A stretch of 64,000 nt of DNA from Streptococcus parasanguinis (lineage in GTDB: Bacteria; Bacillota; Bacilli; Lactobacillales; Streptococcaceae), in NCBI GenBank assembly GCA_905188195.1, contig CAJJKY010000011.1, positions 17,551-81,550 on the forward strand, given 5' to 3'. How positions within the stretch are numbered: position 1 is the first letter of the stretch; each line of letters starts with the position of its first letter. The translations under genes were made by a program, and so were the position numbers. Under the pieces are notes generated by a model. The model made no database searches and had not been told where the DNA came from. It was given only the letters and a program-made list of their open reading frames with translations. This document shows positions 25,085 to 33,481 of this stretch, one piece after another.

Positions 25085-26656
25085 ATGGCATTTGAAAGTT
25101 TAACCGAACGTTTACAAAACGTCTTTAAAAATCTTCGTAAGAAAGGGAAAATCTCTGAAGCGGATGTCCAAGAGGCAACCAAAGAGATTCGTCTAGCCCT
25201 CTTAGAGGCCGACGTTGCCCTTCCTGTTGTAAAAGACTTCATCAAACGGGTCCGCGAGCGGGCTGTAGGTCATGAAGTCATCGAAACCTTGAACCCTGCC
25301 CAACAAATCGTGAAGATTGTCGATGAAGAATTGACTGCGATTTTGGGTTCAGAAACAGCAGAAATTATCAAATCTCCAAAGATTCCAACCATTATCATGA
25401 TGGTCGGTCTTCAAGGGGCTGGTAAAACAACTTTTGCTGGGAAATTAGCTAATAAATTAGTCAAGGAAGAAAAAGCGCGTCCTTTGATGATTGCGGCCGA
25501 TATTTATCGTCCAGCGGCCATCGACCAGTTGAAGACCCTTGGTCAACAGATCAATGTCCCTGTCTTCTCACTTGGTACAGAAGTCCCTGCAGTAGAGATC
25601 GTTCGTCAAGGTTTGGAGCAAGCAAGAGCCAACCACAATGACTATGTCTTGATCGATACGGCTGGTCGTCTGCAAATCGATGAAAAACTCATGGGCGAGT
25701 TGCGGGATGTCAAAGCCCTTGCCGAGCCAAATGAAATCCTCTTGGTTGTCGATGCTATGATTGGTCAAGAAGCAGCCAATGTTGCGCGTGAGTTCAATGA
25801 ACAACTCGAAGTAACCGGGGTCATTTTGACCAAGATCGATGGGGATACCCGTGGTGGTGCAGCCCTTTCTGTCCGTCAGATTACTGGGAAACCAATCAAG
25901 TTCACTGGTACTGGTGAAAAAATCACTGATATCGAAACCTTCCACCCAGACCGTATGTCTGGTCGGATCCTCGGTATGGGGGATATGCTGACGCTGATCG
26001 AGAAGGCTTCTCAAGAATACGATGAGAAACGCTCTCTTGAACTCGCTGAGAAGATGCGGGAAAATACCTTTGACTTCAACGATTTCATCGATCAGTTAGA
26101 CCAAGTTCAAAACATGGGACCAATGGAAGACCTGCTCAAGATGCTTCCAGGGATGGCAAATAACCCTGCCATGAAGAACCTCAAGGTCGATGAACGAGAA
26201 ATTGCTCGCAAACGTGCAATTGTATCATCCATGACCCCAGCTGAACGCGAAAATCCAGATTTATTAAATCCAAGCCGTCGTCGTCGGATTGCTGCTGGAT
26301 CAGGAAACAGCTTTGTCGAAGTCAACAAATTCATCAAAGACTTTAACCAAGCCAAGCAGATGATGCAAGGCGTCCTCTCTGGCGATATGAACAAGATGAT
26401 GAAACAAATGGGCCTCAATCCAAATAACATGCCGAAAAACATGCCTGGTGGAATGCCGGATATGTCTGCCCTCGAAGGCATGATGGGACAAGGTGGCATG
26501 CCTGACTTGTCAGCTCTTGGCGGAGGCGCTGGAATGCCTGATATGAGCCAAATGTTTGGTGGTGGTCTCAAAGGAAAAGCCGGCGAATTTATGATGAAAC
26601 GGGCGATGAACAAGATGGCCAAACAAATGCGCAAAAATAAGAAAAAACGGAAATAA
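25085..26656 (+). CDS. ffh: signal recognition particle protein Ffh (SRP54)
   Basis: 523 residues. GTPase that binds signal sequences and SRP RNA and targets nascent membrane proteins. N domain, G domain with Gly-Leu-Gln-Gly-Ala-Gly-Lys-Thr at 108-115, and a long Met- and Gly-rich M domain (about 300-500) ending in a basic Lys/Arg tail. RBS AGGAG. Second gene after ylxM; in S. mutans these two begin the sat (secretion and acid tolerance) operon. Confidence 0.97.
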   Translation: MAFESLTERLQNVFKNLRKKGKISEADVQEATKEIRLALLEADVALPVVKDFIKRVRERAVGHEVIETLNPAQQIVKIVDEELTAILGSETAEIIKSPKIPTIIMMVGLQGAGKTTFAGKLANKLVKEEKARPLMIAADIYRPAAIDQLKTLGQQINVPVFSLGTEVPAVEIVRQGLEQARANHNDYVLIDTAGRLQIDEKLMGELRDVKALAEPNEILLVVDAMIGQEAANVAREFNEQLEVTGVILTKIDGDTRGGAALSVRQITGKPIKFTGTGEKITDIETFHPDRMSGRILGMGDMLTLIEKASQEYDEKRSLELAEKMRENTFDFNDFIDQLDQVQNMGPMEDLLKMLPGMANNPAMKNLKVDEREIARKRAIVSSMTPAERENPDLLNPSRRRRIAAGSGNSFVEVNKFIKDFNQAKQMMQGVLSGDMNKMMKQMGLNPNNMPKNMPGGMPDMSALEGMMGQGGMPDLSALGGGAGMPDMSQMFGGGLKGKAGEFMMKRAMNKMAKQMRKNKKKRK

Positions 26657-26672
26657 TTCTTTCTAATAAGGG

Positions 26673-26700
26673 CCTGGAACACACTGTTCTGGGTTCTTTT
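26673..26700 (+). terminator. terminator after ffh (weak)
   Basis: CCTGGAACA (26673-26681) pairs with TGTTCTGGG (26685-26693) using G-U pairs, followed by a T-rich stretch. Confidence 0.55.
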
Positions 26701-26722
26701 AGAAACTACTACTAGAGGAAAC

Positions 26723-27490
26723 ATGTTAAAAAAATTATTTCAACAAGTCATTCGTTTCTTTGTAAGACTGTTTTCTTCCCACAGAAAGCCCTTTGAATTT
26801 CCTAAAGGGTCAAAGAAACCACCAATTAGACCGATTATCTTTGTACCTGGGAGTTCAGCCAGTATCCAGCGATTCAACGGAACCATCCGCATGCTCCATC
26901 GCTTTTCTAGAAAAAAGCAAAGTCTTTTAAAAATAAAAGTCAACAAAGATGATTCTATAGAGATGGAGGGAAGACTGAATACGAAAGAGCCGAATCCAAT
27001 AATTGTGATTGGCTTCGAGAACAATCGAGACGGCTACAGCAATATCAAGCAGCAAATCGAATCCCTTAAGATAGCTCTAACCTACCTTCTTGATCACTAT
27101 CATTTTACAGAGTTCAAGGCAGTCGGGCATTCTAATGGTGGACTGGTTTTGACTGGTTTATTGGAAAGTGGCTTTTTAGAAAAGAAAAAGCTGACCGTAA
27201 GCAAGCTCGTTATTATTGGCAGTCCTTACCAATTCAATCAAGAAATGTATGATGATTTTCAAACATGGAAGCATCGCCTAGGAAAAGAAGTAGAGGTCCT
27301 TAATTTTGTTGGTAGCTTTGCTGGAAAATCAGATGGCATCGTTCCTCTCTCTAGTGCACAAGCAGCAAAATCTATTTTTGACAATCAAACCTATACAGAA
27401 GTGAATTTAAACGGTCGTAAGGCTCATCATTCAGCTTTACCCACTAATCCAGATCTAGTGAAACAATTAAGTCTATTTTTGAATCTATAA
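26723..27490 (+). CDS. DUF915-type alpha/beta hydrolase
   Basis: 255 residues. Hydrophobic, basic N terminus (residues 1-20, possible membrane association), then Phe-Val-Pro-Gly-Ser-Ser as oxyanion region, Gly-His-Ser-Asn-Gly-Gly with nucleophile Ser137, Ser-Asp-Gly-Ile-Val-Pro for the acid, and a late His-His-Ser. This is the DUF915 cell-surface-hydrolase pattern common in lactic acid bacteria. Substrate unknown. RBS AGAGGAAA; weakly separated from ffh. Confidence 0.82.
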   Translation: MLKKLFQQVIRFFVRLFSSHRKPFEFPKGSKKPPIRPIIFVPGSSASIQRFNGTIRMLHRFSRKKQSLLKIKVNKDDSIEMEGRLNTKEPNPIIVIGFENNRDGYSNIKQQIESLKIALTYLLDHYHFTEFKAVGHSNGGLVLTGLLESGFLEKKKLTVSKLVIIGSPYQFNQEMYDDFQTWKHRLGKEVEVLNFVGSFAGKSDGIVPLSSAQAAKSIFDNQTYTEVNLNGRKAHHSALPTNPDLVKQLSLFLNL

Positions 27491-27492
27491 TG

Positions 27493-27522
27493 AAATTACA
27501 TAATTTCGGTTATGTAATTTTT
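27493..27522 (+). terminator. terminator after the DUF915 gene
   Basis: AAATTACATAA pairs with TTATGTAATTT around TTTCGG, followed by T. It shares ATTACATAATTT with two other sites in the window. Confidence 0.75.
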
Positions 27523-27531
27523 GTTTGTCTC

Positions 27532-27560
27532 TTGCAATCCTTAAGTAAATATGGTACATT
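27532..27560 (+). promoter_or_regulatory. promoter of the CE7 esterase gene
   Basis: -35 TTGCAA (27532-27537), 17 bases, -10 TACATT (27555-27560) preceded by TGG. Confidence 0.65.
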
Positions 27561-27595
27561 TTTTGTAGCGATTACACATAGCTAAGGAGGGTTTT

Positions 27596-28579
27596 ATGAA
27601 AGATCCTAAATTACTAGAGACAATGAAAGTTTACAAGGGACGGGATGAGGTTCCCGCAGATTTTGATGCTTTTTGGGATCAAGCCCTAGCAAAGATTACT
27701 GAACTGCCAGAATACAAGCTCGAAGAACGAGATTTCATCATTCCAAATGTTGCTTGTTATGAATTAACCTTTAAAGGAACACGAGATGGATCCGTTTATG
27801 CGCGGGTTGTTCTCCCAAAAACAGATCAAAAAGTTCCCGTTATTTTCCATTTTCATGGTTATATGGGCCGTTGTTGGGATTGGGCTGATATGCTGGCTTA
27901 TACAGTAGCCGGTTATGGTGTTGTGTCTATGGACGTGAGAGGGCAGTCAGGCTATTCAACCGATGGAGATCGCTCACCACTTGGAAATACGGTTAAAGGA
28001 CAAATTATACGTGGAGCTGTGGAAGGTCCGGAAGAGCTCTTTTATAAGGATATCTACTTAGATCTTTACCAGTTAATTGAAATTGTAGCCAGCCTTCCTC
28101 AAGTAAACGACAGCAAACTTGCCAGCTACGGAGCATCTCAAGGTGGTGCCCTGGCTCTTGTGGCTGCTGGATTGAATCCTCGTATACAACGAACGGTAGC
28201 CATTTACCCATTCTTATCAGATTTCAGACGGGTATTAGAGATTGGAAATACTAGCGAGGCCTATGACGAGCTTTTCCGTTATTTCAAGTTCCATGATCCA
28301 TTTCATGAAACGGAAGATCGTTTGATGCAGACTTTAGCCTATATTGATGTGAAAAATTTTGCTCATCGGATCAAAGGACAAGTTCACATGATTACAGGAC
28401 TAGATGATGATGTTTGTTATCCTGAAACGCAGTTTGCCATTTATAATCGCTTAGAATGTCCAAAAGAGCATTTAATTATGCCAGAATATGCGCATGAAGC
28501 TATGAATGTTCAAGTCAATGATCGAGTCTTTAATTGGCTCTGTGGTAGCAAGATTCCATTTCGATATGTAGAAAAATAA
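27596..28579 (+). CDS. acetyl esterase, CE7 family (acetyl xylan esterase / cephalosporin-C deacetylase)
   Basis: 327 residues, the usual CE7 length. Signature motifs: Arg-Gly-Gln at 115-117, Gly-Ala-Ser-Gln-Gly with Ser181, and His-Glu at 300-301. No signal peptide, so it is cytoplasmic and should deacetylate imported acetylated sugars. From memory, a pneumococcal homologue (Axe) removes acetyl groups from sialic acids; not verified for this gene. RBS AAGGAGGG is strong. Own promoter and terminator. Confidence 0.9.
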   Translation: MKDPKLLETMKVYKGRDEVPADFDAFWDQALAKITELPEYKLEERDFIIPNVACYELTFKGTRDGSVYARVVLPKTDQKVPVIFHFHGYMGRCWDWADMLAYTVAGYGVVSMDVRGQSGYSTDGDRSPLGNTVKGQIIRGAVEGPEELFYKDIYLDLYQLIEIVASLPQVNDSKLASYGASQGGALALVAAGLNPRIQRTVAIYPFLSDFRRVLEIGNTSEAYDELFRYFKFHDPFHETEDRLMQTLAYIDVKNFAHRIKGQVHMITGLDDDVCYPETQFAIYNRLECPKEHLIMPEYAHEAMNVQVNDRVFNWLCGSKIPFRYVEK

Positions 28580-28594
28580 ATTATAGAAGAAAAC

Positions 28595-28626
28595 AATCAG
28601 TAAATCCATGAGGTTTGCTGATTTTA
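28595..28626 (+). terminator. terminator after the CE7 gene
   Basis: AATCAGTAAA (28595-28604) pairs with TTTGCTGATT (28614-28623), one G-U pair, then T-rich. Confidence 0.75.
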
Positions 28627-28689
28627 TTGTGTTTAAAAGGGATCTAGTATAGAAAGGGATACAAAACAGTCCTATAGATACCCTATGAC

Positions 28690-28720
28690 ATCTTTCCGAA
28701 AAACTATAATTTTCTTGAAA
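28690..28720 (+). other. difSL chromosome dimer resolution site
   Basis: A 31-bp match to the streptococcal/lactococcal dif site: left arm beginning ATCTTTCCG, spacer with AACTATAA, right arm ending TTTTCTTGAAA. It lies immediately upstream of xerS, as in other streptococci. XerS recombines two copies, with FtsK, to resolve chromosome dimers at the terminus. Gene orientation flips just to the right, which supports the assignment. Confidence 0.95.
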
Positions 28721-28743
28721 AATATATCTGGCTATGCTATACT
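28715..28743 (+). promoter_or_regulatory. xerS promoter, -35 inside dif
   Basis: -35 TTGAAA (28715-28720) is the last six bases of difSL; 17-base spacer; -10 TATACT (28738-28743) preceded by TGC. Confidence 0.8.
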
Positions 28744-28771
28744 ACTAGTATAGAAAGATTTGGAGAAAAAC

Positions 28772-29842
28772 ATGAAACGCGAGATCTTATTAGAACGGAT
28801 TGATAAACTCAAACAAGTCATGCCCTGGTACGTATTGGAATATTACCAATCGAAACTGGCCGTTCCCTACAGTTTTACAACCTTGTACGAATACTTAAAG
28901 GAATACGATCGATTTTTCACCTGGGTCTTGGAATCTGGTATATCGGATGCTGATACCATTGCCGAGATCCCTTTGGACGTTCTGGAGCACATGACCAAGA
29001 AAGACATGGAATCCTTTATTCTTTACTTACGTGAACGTCCTCTGCTCAATGCCAATACGACAAAAAACGGGGTTTCCCAAACAACCATTAACCGTACCCT
29101 TTCCGCACTGTCCAGTCTCTATAAGTATTTGACTGAGGAGGTTGAAAATGAGCAAGGGGAACCTTATTTCTACCGTAATGTCATGAAGAAGGTTGCTACC
29201 AAGAAAAAGAAAGAAACCTTGGCTGCTCGAGCTGAAAATATCAAACAAAAGCTCTTTTTAGGGGATGAAACGGAAGGTTTTCTTAACTATATCGACCAGG
29301 AGTACCCGCAAACACTCTCAAATCGCGCCTTATCTTCCTTTAATAAGAATAAAGAGCGAGATTTAGCCATTATCGCACTCCTTCTTGCCTCTGGTGTCCG
29401 TTTATCTGAGGCAGTCAACTTGGACCTTCGTGACCTCAATCTTAAGATGATGGTCATTGATGTCACTCGGAAAGGTGGGAAACGTGACTCAGTTAACGTT
29501 GCTGCCTTTGCGAAGCCTTATCTGGAGCAATATCTTGCTATTCGAGACAAACGTTACAAGACAGAAAAGACTGATACAGCCCTCTTTCTGACCTTGTATC
29601 GAGGTGTTCCAAATCGGATTGATGCTTCTAGCGTTGAAAAGATGGTGGCTAAGTATTCAGAAGATTTTAAAGTCCGTGTGACTCCCCACAAACTTCGCCA
29701 TACATTAGCAACCCGTCTCTATGATGCAACCAAATCACAGGTTTTGGTCAGCCATCAGCTGGGACATGCTAGCACACAAGTTACCGACTTGTATACGCAT
29801 ATCGTTAATGATGAGCAGAAAAATGCCTTGGATAGTTTGTGA
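28772..29842 (+). CDS. xerS: site-specific tyrosine recombinase XerS
   Basis: 356 residues. Single-recombinase Xer system of streptococci. N-terminal SAM-like DNA-binding domain; C-terminal catalytic domain with Gly-Val-Arg-Leu-Ser-Glu, His-Lys-Leu-Arg-His and nucleophile Tyr341 (Asp-Leu-Tyr-Thr-His). The ATG at 28772 follows TTGGAGA; an upstream in-frame ATG at 28760 lacks an RBS. Last + strand gene before all genes turn to the - strand. Confidence 0.97.
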   Translation: MKREILLERIDKLKQVMPWYVLEYYQSKLAVPYSFTTLYEYLKEYDRFFTWVLESGISDADTIAEIPLDVLEHMTKKDMESFILYLRERPLLNANTTKNGVSQTTINRTLSALSSLYKYLTEEVENEQGEPYFYRNVMKKVATKKKKETLAARAENIKQKLFLGDETEGFLNYIDQEYPQTLSNRALSSFNKNKERDLAIIALLLASGVRLSEAVNLDLRDLNLKMMVIDVTRKGGKRDSVNVAAFAKPYLEQYLAIRDKRYKTEKTDTALFLTLYRGVPNRIDASSVEKMVAKYSEDFKVRVTPHKLRHTLATRLYDATKSQVLVSHQLGHASTQVTDLYTHIVNDEQKNALDSL

Positions 29843-29882
29843 TATTACATAATTTAAATTATGTAAATGATTTTTATATTAG

Positions 29883-29922
29883 AAAAAGAGCGATAGATTT
29901 TTGATTATCTAACGCTCTTTTA
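29883..29922. terminator. bidirectional terminator between xerS and the facing gene
   Basis: AAAAGAGCG with TAGAT pairs with ATCTA and CGCTCTTTT across a T-rich loop. Confidence 0.85.
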
Positions 29923-29927
29923 TTATT

Positions 29928-30569
29928 CTATAAAAACTCGATCCAATAATTACGGTGTGGCTCAATAATGACTGGTTTTCCCCAAAATGATTTTAGATAA
30001 GCCAGGTTTGCAGGGGTGACCGGTCTTTTTTCACTATTATACTTTTCTGCACTTTCTTCCGTTAAAAAGCATTTAACTGCTTCATATGGTGTTCCGTCAC
30101 TTGCTATTCGATCAATTCCTAAATAAGCAATTTCATCACCGGCCTTCGGAAAATCTGTAAATAGTTTACCAATAAAATAAACCGTCTTATCTTTCATTAA
30201 TTCATAAGCTTTACTATTTTCCAATCTGTTATTCGCTGCAGCGTACATGATACAAAAGCTATCCACGATATCTTTCAAAGGTATTAATTCTTCTTTGCTA
30301 ACGATTATTTCCTCAGGAGCAAGACCACCAATGATTAAGTTTTCATAATGAGGTTGCTGGATGACGTTATCTAAAGCCATTCCTAATGGTAGTTGGACAG
30401 CTTGATAGCCTAAAGGTTCTAGCTCCTGCTTTTTCTGGTCAAGGTGTTCTTGTGTAATACTGACATTTAAATCATATGGATTTGTAATTTCTTGATTCTT
30501 AAAAAATGCTACTACAGTACGATCTAACTGTTCAAATAGACCAAGATTTTCAACTGGAACTTTCATCAT
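29928..30569 (-). CDS. hypothetical protein, possibly SseB-like
   Basis: 213 residues, acidic, no signal peptide or membrane segment. The C-terminal half (Tyr-Phe-Ile-Gly-Lys-Leu-Phe... Val-Lys-Cys-Phe-Leu-Thr-Glu-Glu-Ser-Ala-Glu-Lys-Tyr) loosely resembles SseB domains, where a segment about values and limits precedes Thr-Glu-Glu-x-Ala. I do not assign a function. Two consecutive ATGs (30569, 30566); GGGG-containing RBS upstream. First gene right of the terminus. Confidence 0.6.
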   Translation of the reverse strand: MMKVPVENLGLFEQLDRTVVAFFKNQEITNPYDLNVSITQEHLDQKKQELEPLGYQAVQLPLGMALDNVIQQPHYENLIIGGLAPEEIIVSKEELIPLKDIVDSFCIMYAAANNRLENSKAYELMKDKTVYFIGKLFTDFPKAGDEIAYLGIDRIASDGTPYEAVKCFLTEESAEKYNSEKRPVTPANLAYLKSFWGKPVIIEPHRNYWIEFL

Positions 30570-30644
30570 CGAATATGATCCCCTTTTTTGTTCAGATTTC
30601 CTCTATATTCTACACTCATGGTATTTAAATATCAAGTTTAAGAT

Positions 30645-30675
30645 AAAAGATATCCATTTAACATGGATATCTTTT
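30645..30675 (-). terminator. terminator of the pdh-lplA operon
   Basis: AAAAGATATCCAT (30645-30657) and ATGGATATCTTTT (30663-30675): 13-bp perfect stem just beyond the lplA stop. Confidence 0.88.
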
Positions 30676-30678
30676 ACT

Positions 30679-31668
30679 TTATTCCACCACTGCTTCAGCA
30701 ATTTCTTCTGCAGTGATACCTGCAAAGTAACGACCTAGGTTAATGGTTTGAAGGGCTTTGAGGACGTCTTCACGTTCGTATTTAACGCCACGAAGAACAT
30801 CTTCTACTGCTGCAACATCTTCGATACCAAAGAAGTCACCGTAAATCTTGATATCTTGAATTTTTGATTCAATGACATTAGCGAAGATTTCCACCTTACC
30901 GCTTGGGAATTTAGTGCCACGACGGACATTGTATTCAGGAGACTTTCCATAGTTCCAGTCCCAGGTACCGAACTTGGTTTCCTTGATATGGTTGATCTCT
31001 GCCAATTCTTCATCCGAGAAGACATATTCTGTCATCTCAGGATATTCTTTCTTCATGTAGTCCAAAAGCAAGTCACGGAACTCTTCAACCGTGATTTTTT
31101 CTGGCAATTCATCGATGATATTGGTCACACGAGCACGAACCGATTTAACCCCTTTAGACTCAAACTTGTCTTTAGACACCTTGAGAGCATTAGCAAGGAC
31201 AGACAAATCCACGTCAAAGAGAAGGCAACCATGGTGCATAATCCGACCATTGATGTAAGCTTGGGCATTTCCACAGAATTTCTTGCCATCAATCTCTAAG
31301 TCGTTACGACCCGTGAATTCAGCCTTAACCCCAAGTTGAGCCAAGGTGTTGATCACAGGAGTTGAGAAGCTCTTGAAGTCAAAGGCCTTATTTTCGTCTT
31401 CTTTTGAAATGATGGTGTAGTTGAGGTTGTTCAAATCGTGGTAAACAGCGCCACCACCACTGATCCGACGAACCACTTCAATCCCATGCTCCCGAACATA
31501 GTCACGGTTGATTTCTTCAATGGTGTTTTGGTGACGACCGACGATAATGGATGGTTTGTTAATCCAGAGAAGGAAGATTTGATCCTCATCCAAGAGGTGC
31601 TTAAAAGCATACTCTTCTAAAGCAATATTAAAAGCAGTATCATTTGAATAATTAATAATGTATTTCAT
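30679..31668 (-). CDS. lplA: lipoate-protein ligase A
   Basis: 329 residues. Attaches lipoate to the lipoyl lysine of 2-oxoacid dehydrogenase complexes using ATP. Biotin/lipoate ligase fold: Arg-Arg-Ile-Ser-Gly-Gly-Gly-Ala-Val-Tyr-His-Asp at 67-78 and Gly-Lys-Lys-Phe-Cys-Gly-Asn-Ala near 128-136. It carries the C-terminal accessory domain expected of full-length LplA. Last gene of the pdh unit, so ligase and its substrate (the lipoyl domain on E3) are made together. Confidence 0.95.
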   Translation of the reverse strand: MKYIINYSNDTAFNIALEEYAFKHLLDEDQIFLLWINKPSIIVGRHQNTIEEINRDYVREHGIEVVRRISGGGAVYHDLNNLNYTIISKEDENKAFDFKSFSTPVINTLAQLGVKAEFTGRNDLEIDGKKFCGNAQAYINGRIMHHGCLLFDVDLSVLANALKVSKDKFESKGVKSVRARVTNIIDELPEKITVEEFRDLLLDYMKKEYPEMTEYVFSDEELAEINHIKETKFGTWDWNYGKSPEYNVRRGTKFPSGKVEIFANVIESKIQDIKIYGDFFGIEDVAAVEDVLRGVKYEREDVLKALQTINLGRYFAGITAEEIAEAVVE

Positions 31669-31736
31669 AAGATTCCTTTATATACGATAGAGACTGGTCC
31701 AGCATTTGCTGTCCAGCCATTCTATCATTTCAAATA

Positions 31737-33440
31737 TTATTTCTTCTTAGGTGAGTGAACTGCCAAGCCAAGTACATCCGCAAAGGCTTCGTACATCACT
31801 TCTGAGAAGGTTGGGTGCCCATGAATGGTCTTGAGCATTTCTTCTACAGTGATTTCCATCTCAATGATAGTAGAAGCTTCGTTGATCAATTCAGCAGCTG
31901 CTGGACCAATGATGTGAACCCCAAGAACTTCACCGTATTTCTTGTCTGCAATGACTTTAACGAATCCTTGAGCCGCATCTGATGCAATGGCACGACCATT
32001 AGCCGCAAAGTTAAACTTACCGATTTGAACATCATATTTCTCACGAGCTTGTTCTTCGGTCAAACCAACAGCCGCAACTTCTGGAAGGGTGTAGATAGCT
32101 GCAGGTGTCAAATTCAATTTGGCAACAGCATGATTTCCCTTAAGGGCATTTTCAGCGGCAACTTCACCCATACGGAAGGCAGCATGAGCCAACATCTTAG
32201 TACCGTTGATATCACCTGGCGCATAGATACCTGGAACAGACGTTTCCATGTATTCATTAACCTTGATCCGTCCACGATCCAATTCAAACTCGACTTCACC
32301 GATTCCTTCAAGATCTGGAACACGCCCGATTGAAAGAAGGGCTTTGTTGGCGATGATATCATCTTTTCCTTCAACCTTGATACGGAGTTTGCAATCTTCT
32401 TCAATGATTTCTTGCAATTTAGTATCGGTCAAGATGGTCATACCCTTGCGTTCAAGGATCAAGCGGAGGTTCTTAGATACTTCCGCATCCATAGCTGGAA
32501 CGATGCGGTCCATCATTTCGATGACTGTTACTTTTGAACCAAAAGTCATGAAGGCTTGACCAAGTTCAATACCGACAACCCCACCACCGATGATGACAAG
32601 GCTTTCTGGTACTTCGTTCATTTCAAGGATGTCGTCACTCGTCATGACAAGGGATGATTCCATACCTGGAACGTTAATCTTGCTAACTTTTGAACCACCG
32701 GCAAGGATGATTTTCTTGGTTTCAAGCAATTCAGAACCGTTGACCAAGACATTCTTATCTTTCGTAATGGTACCGATACCCTTATGAACATCCACTCCGT
32801 AGCTACGAAGAAGTCCAGCAACACCACCAACCAAGGTATTTACGACCTTGTTCTTGGTTTCAAGAACCTTATCCATATCTACTGAGAAACTTGGATTTTC
32901 AATGATAATACCACGGTTTGCCGCATGACCAATATTTTCAATGATTTCAGCGTTGTGGAGGTAAGTCTTAGTTGGGATACATCCGCGGTTCAAGCATGTT
33001 CCACCAAGTTCAGATTTCTCAACAAGAGCAACCTTACCACCTAATTGAGCTGCCTTAATAGCAGATACGTAACCAGCAGGACCCCCACCGATTACTACGA
33101 TATCATAAGCGTCATCGCTCTTATTGTCATCGTTTGAAGCACTTGCTGCAGTTGGTGCTGGACTCGTTTCTGGTGCTGCTCCAGCGGTTGGGATGTTTTC
33201 CCCTTCTTCACCAAGATAACCGATTACTTCTGTTACAGGAACAGTTTCTCCATCCCCTTTTAGGATAGCGATCAAGTAACCGTCTTCTTCCGCTTCCAAC
33301 TCCATGCTGACTTTGTCTGTCATGATTTCAAGGAGCACTTCTCCTTCTTTTACAAATTCGCCGACTTTTTTATTCCACTGAACGATTTGTCCTTCGGTCA
33401 TATCTACGCCGGCTTTTGGCATAATTACTTCTAAGGCCAT
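31737..33440 (-). CDS. pdhD: dihydrolipoyl dehydrogenase (E3) with N-terminal lipoyl domain
   Basis: 567 residues, about 100 longer than a simple E3. Residues 1-80 are a lipoyl domain with Lys43 (Thr-Asp-Lys-Val-Ser); an Ala/Pro/Ser/Thr-rich linker (about 85-110) follows; then the FAD/NAD oxidoreductase with redox pair Cys149 and Cys154, and the His-Gly-His-Pro-Thr-Phe-Ser-Glu active-site segment near the C terminus. It reoxidises dihydrolipoate and makes NADH. It carries the only lipoyl domain encoded in this operon. RBS GAGGGAAA. Confidence 0.95.
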   Translation of the reverse strand: MALEVIMPKAGVDMTEGQIVQWNKKVGEFVKEGEVLLEIMTDKVSMELEAEEDGYLIAILKGDGETVPVTEVIGYLGEEGENIPTAGAAPETSPAPTAASASNDDNKSDDAYDIVVIGGGPAGYVSAIKAAQLGGKVALVEKSELGGTCLNRGCIPTKTYLHNAEIIENIGHAANRGIIIENPSFSVDMDKVLETKNKVVNTLVGGVAGLLRSYGVDVHKGIGTITKDKNVLVNGSELLETKKIILAGGSKVSKINVPGMESSLVMTSDDILEMNEVPESLVIIGGGVVGIELGQAFMTFGSKVTVIEMMDRIVPAMDAEVSKNLRLILERKGMTILTDTKLQEIIEEDCKLRIKVEGKDDIIANKALLSIGRVPDLEGIGEVEFELDRGRIKVNEYMETSVPGIYAPGDINGTKMLAHAAFRMGEVAAENALKGNHAVAKLNLTPAAIYTLPEVAAVGLTEEQAREKYDVQIGKFNFAANGRAIASDAAQGFVKVIADKKYGEVLGVHIIGPAAAELINEASTIIEMEITVEEMLKTIHGHPTFSEVMYEAFADVLGLAVHSPKKK

Positions 33441-33481
33441 TTTATTTCCCTCTTTTTCTTGTTTCTATTCTCTCTCGTTGA

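Larger units (their letters stand above)
28644..28757 (+). repeat. 13-bp direct repeat flanking dif
   Basis: CTAGTATAGAAAG occurs exactly at 28644-28656 and 28745-28757, 101 bp apart, bracketing difSL and the xerS promoter. The second copy is the right arm of CTATAC-TACTA-GTATAG over the -10. Confidence 0.75.
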
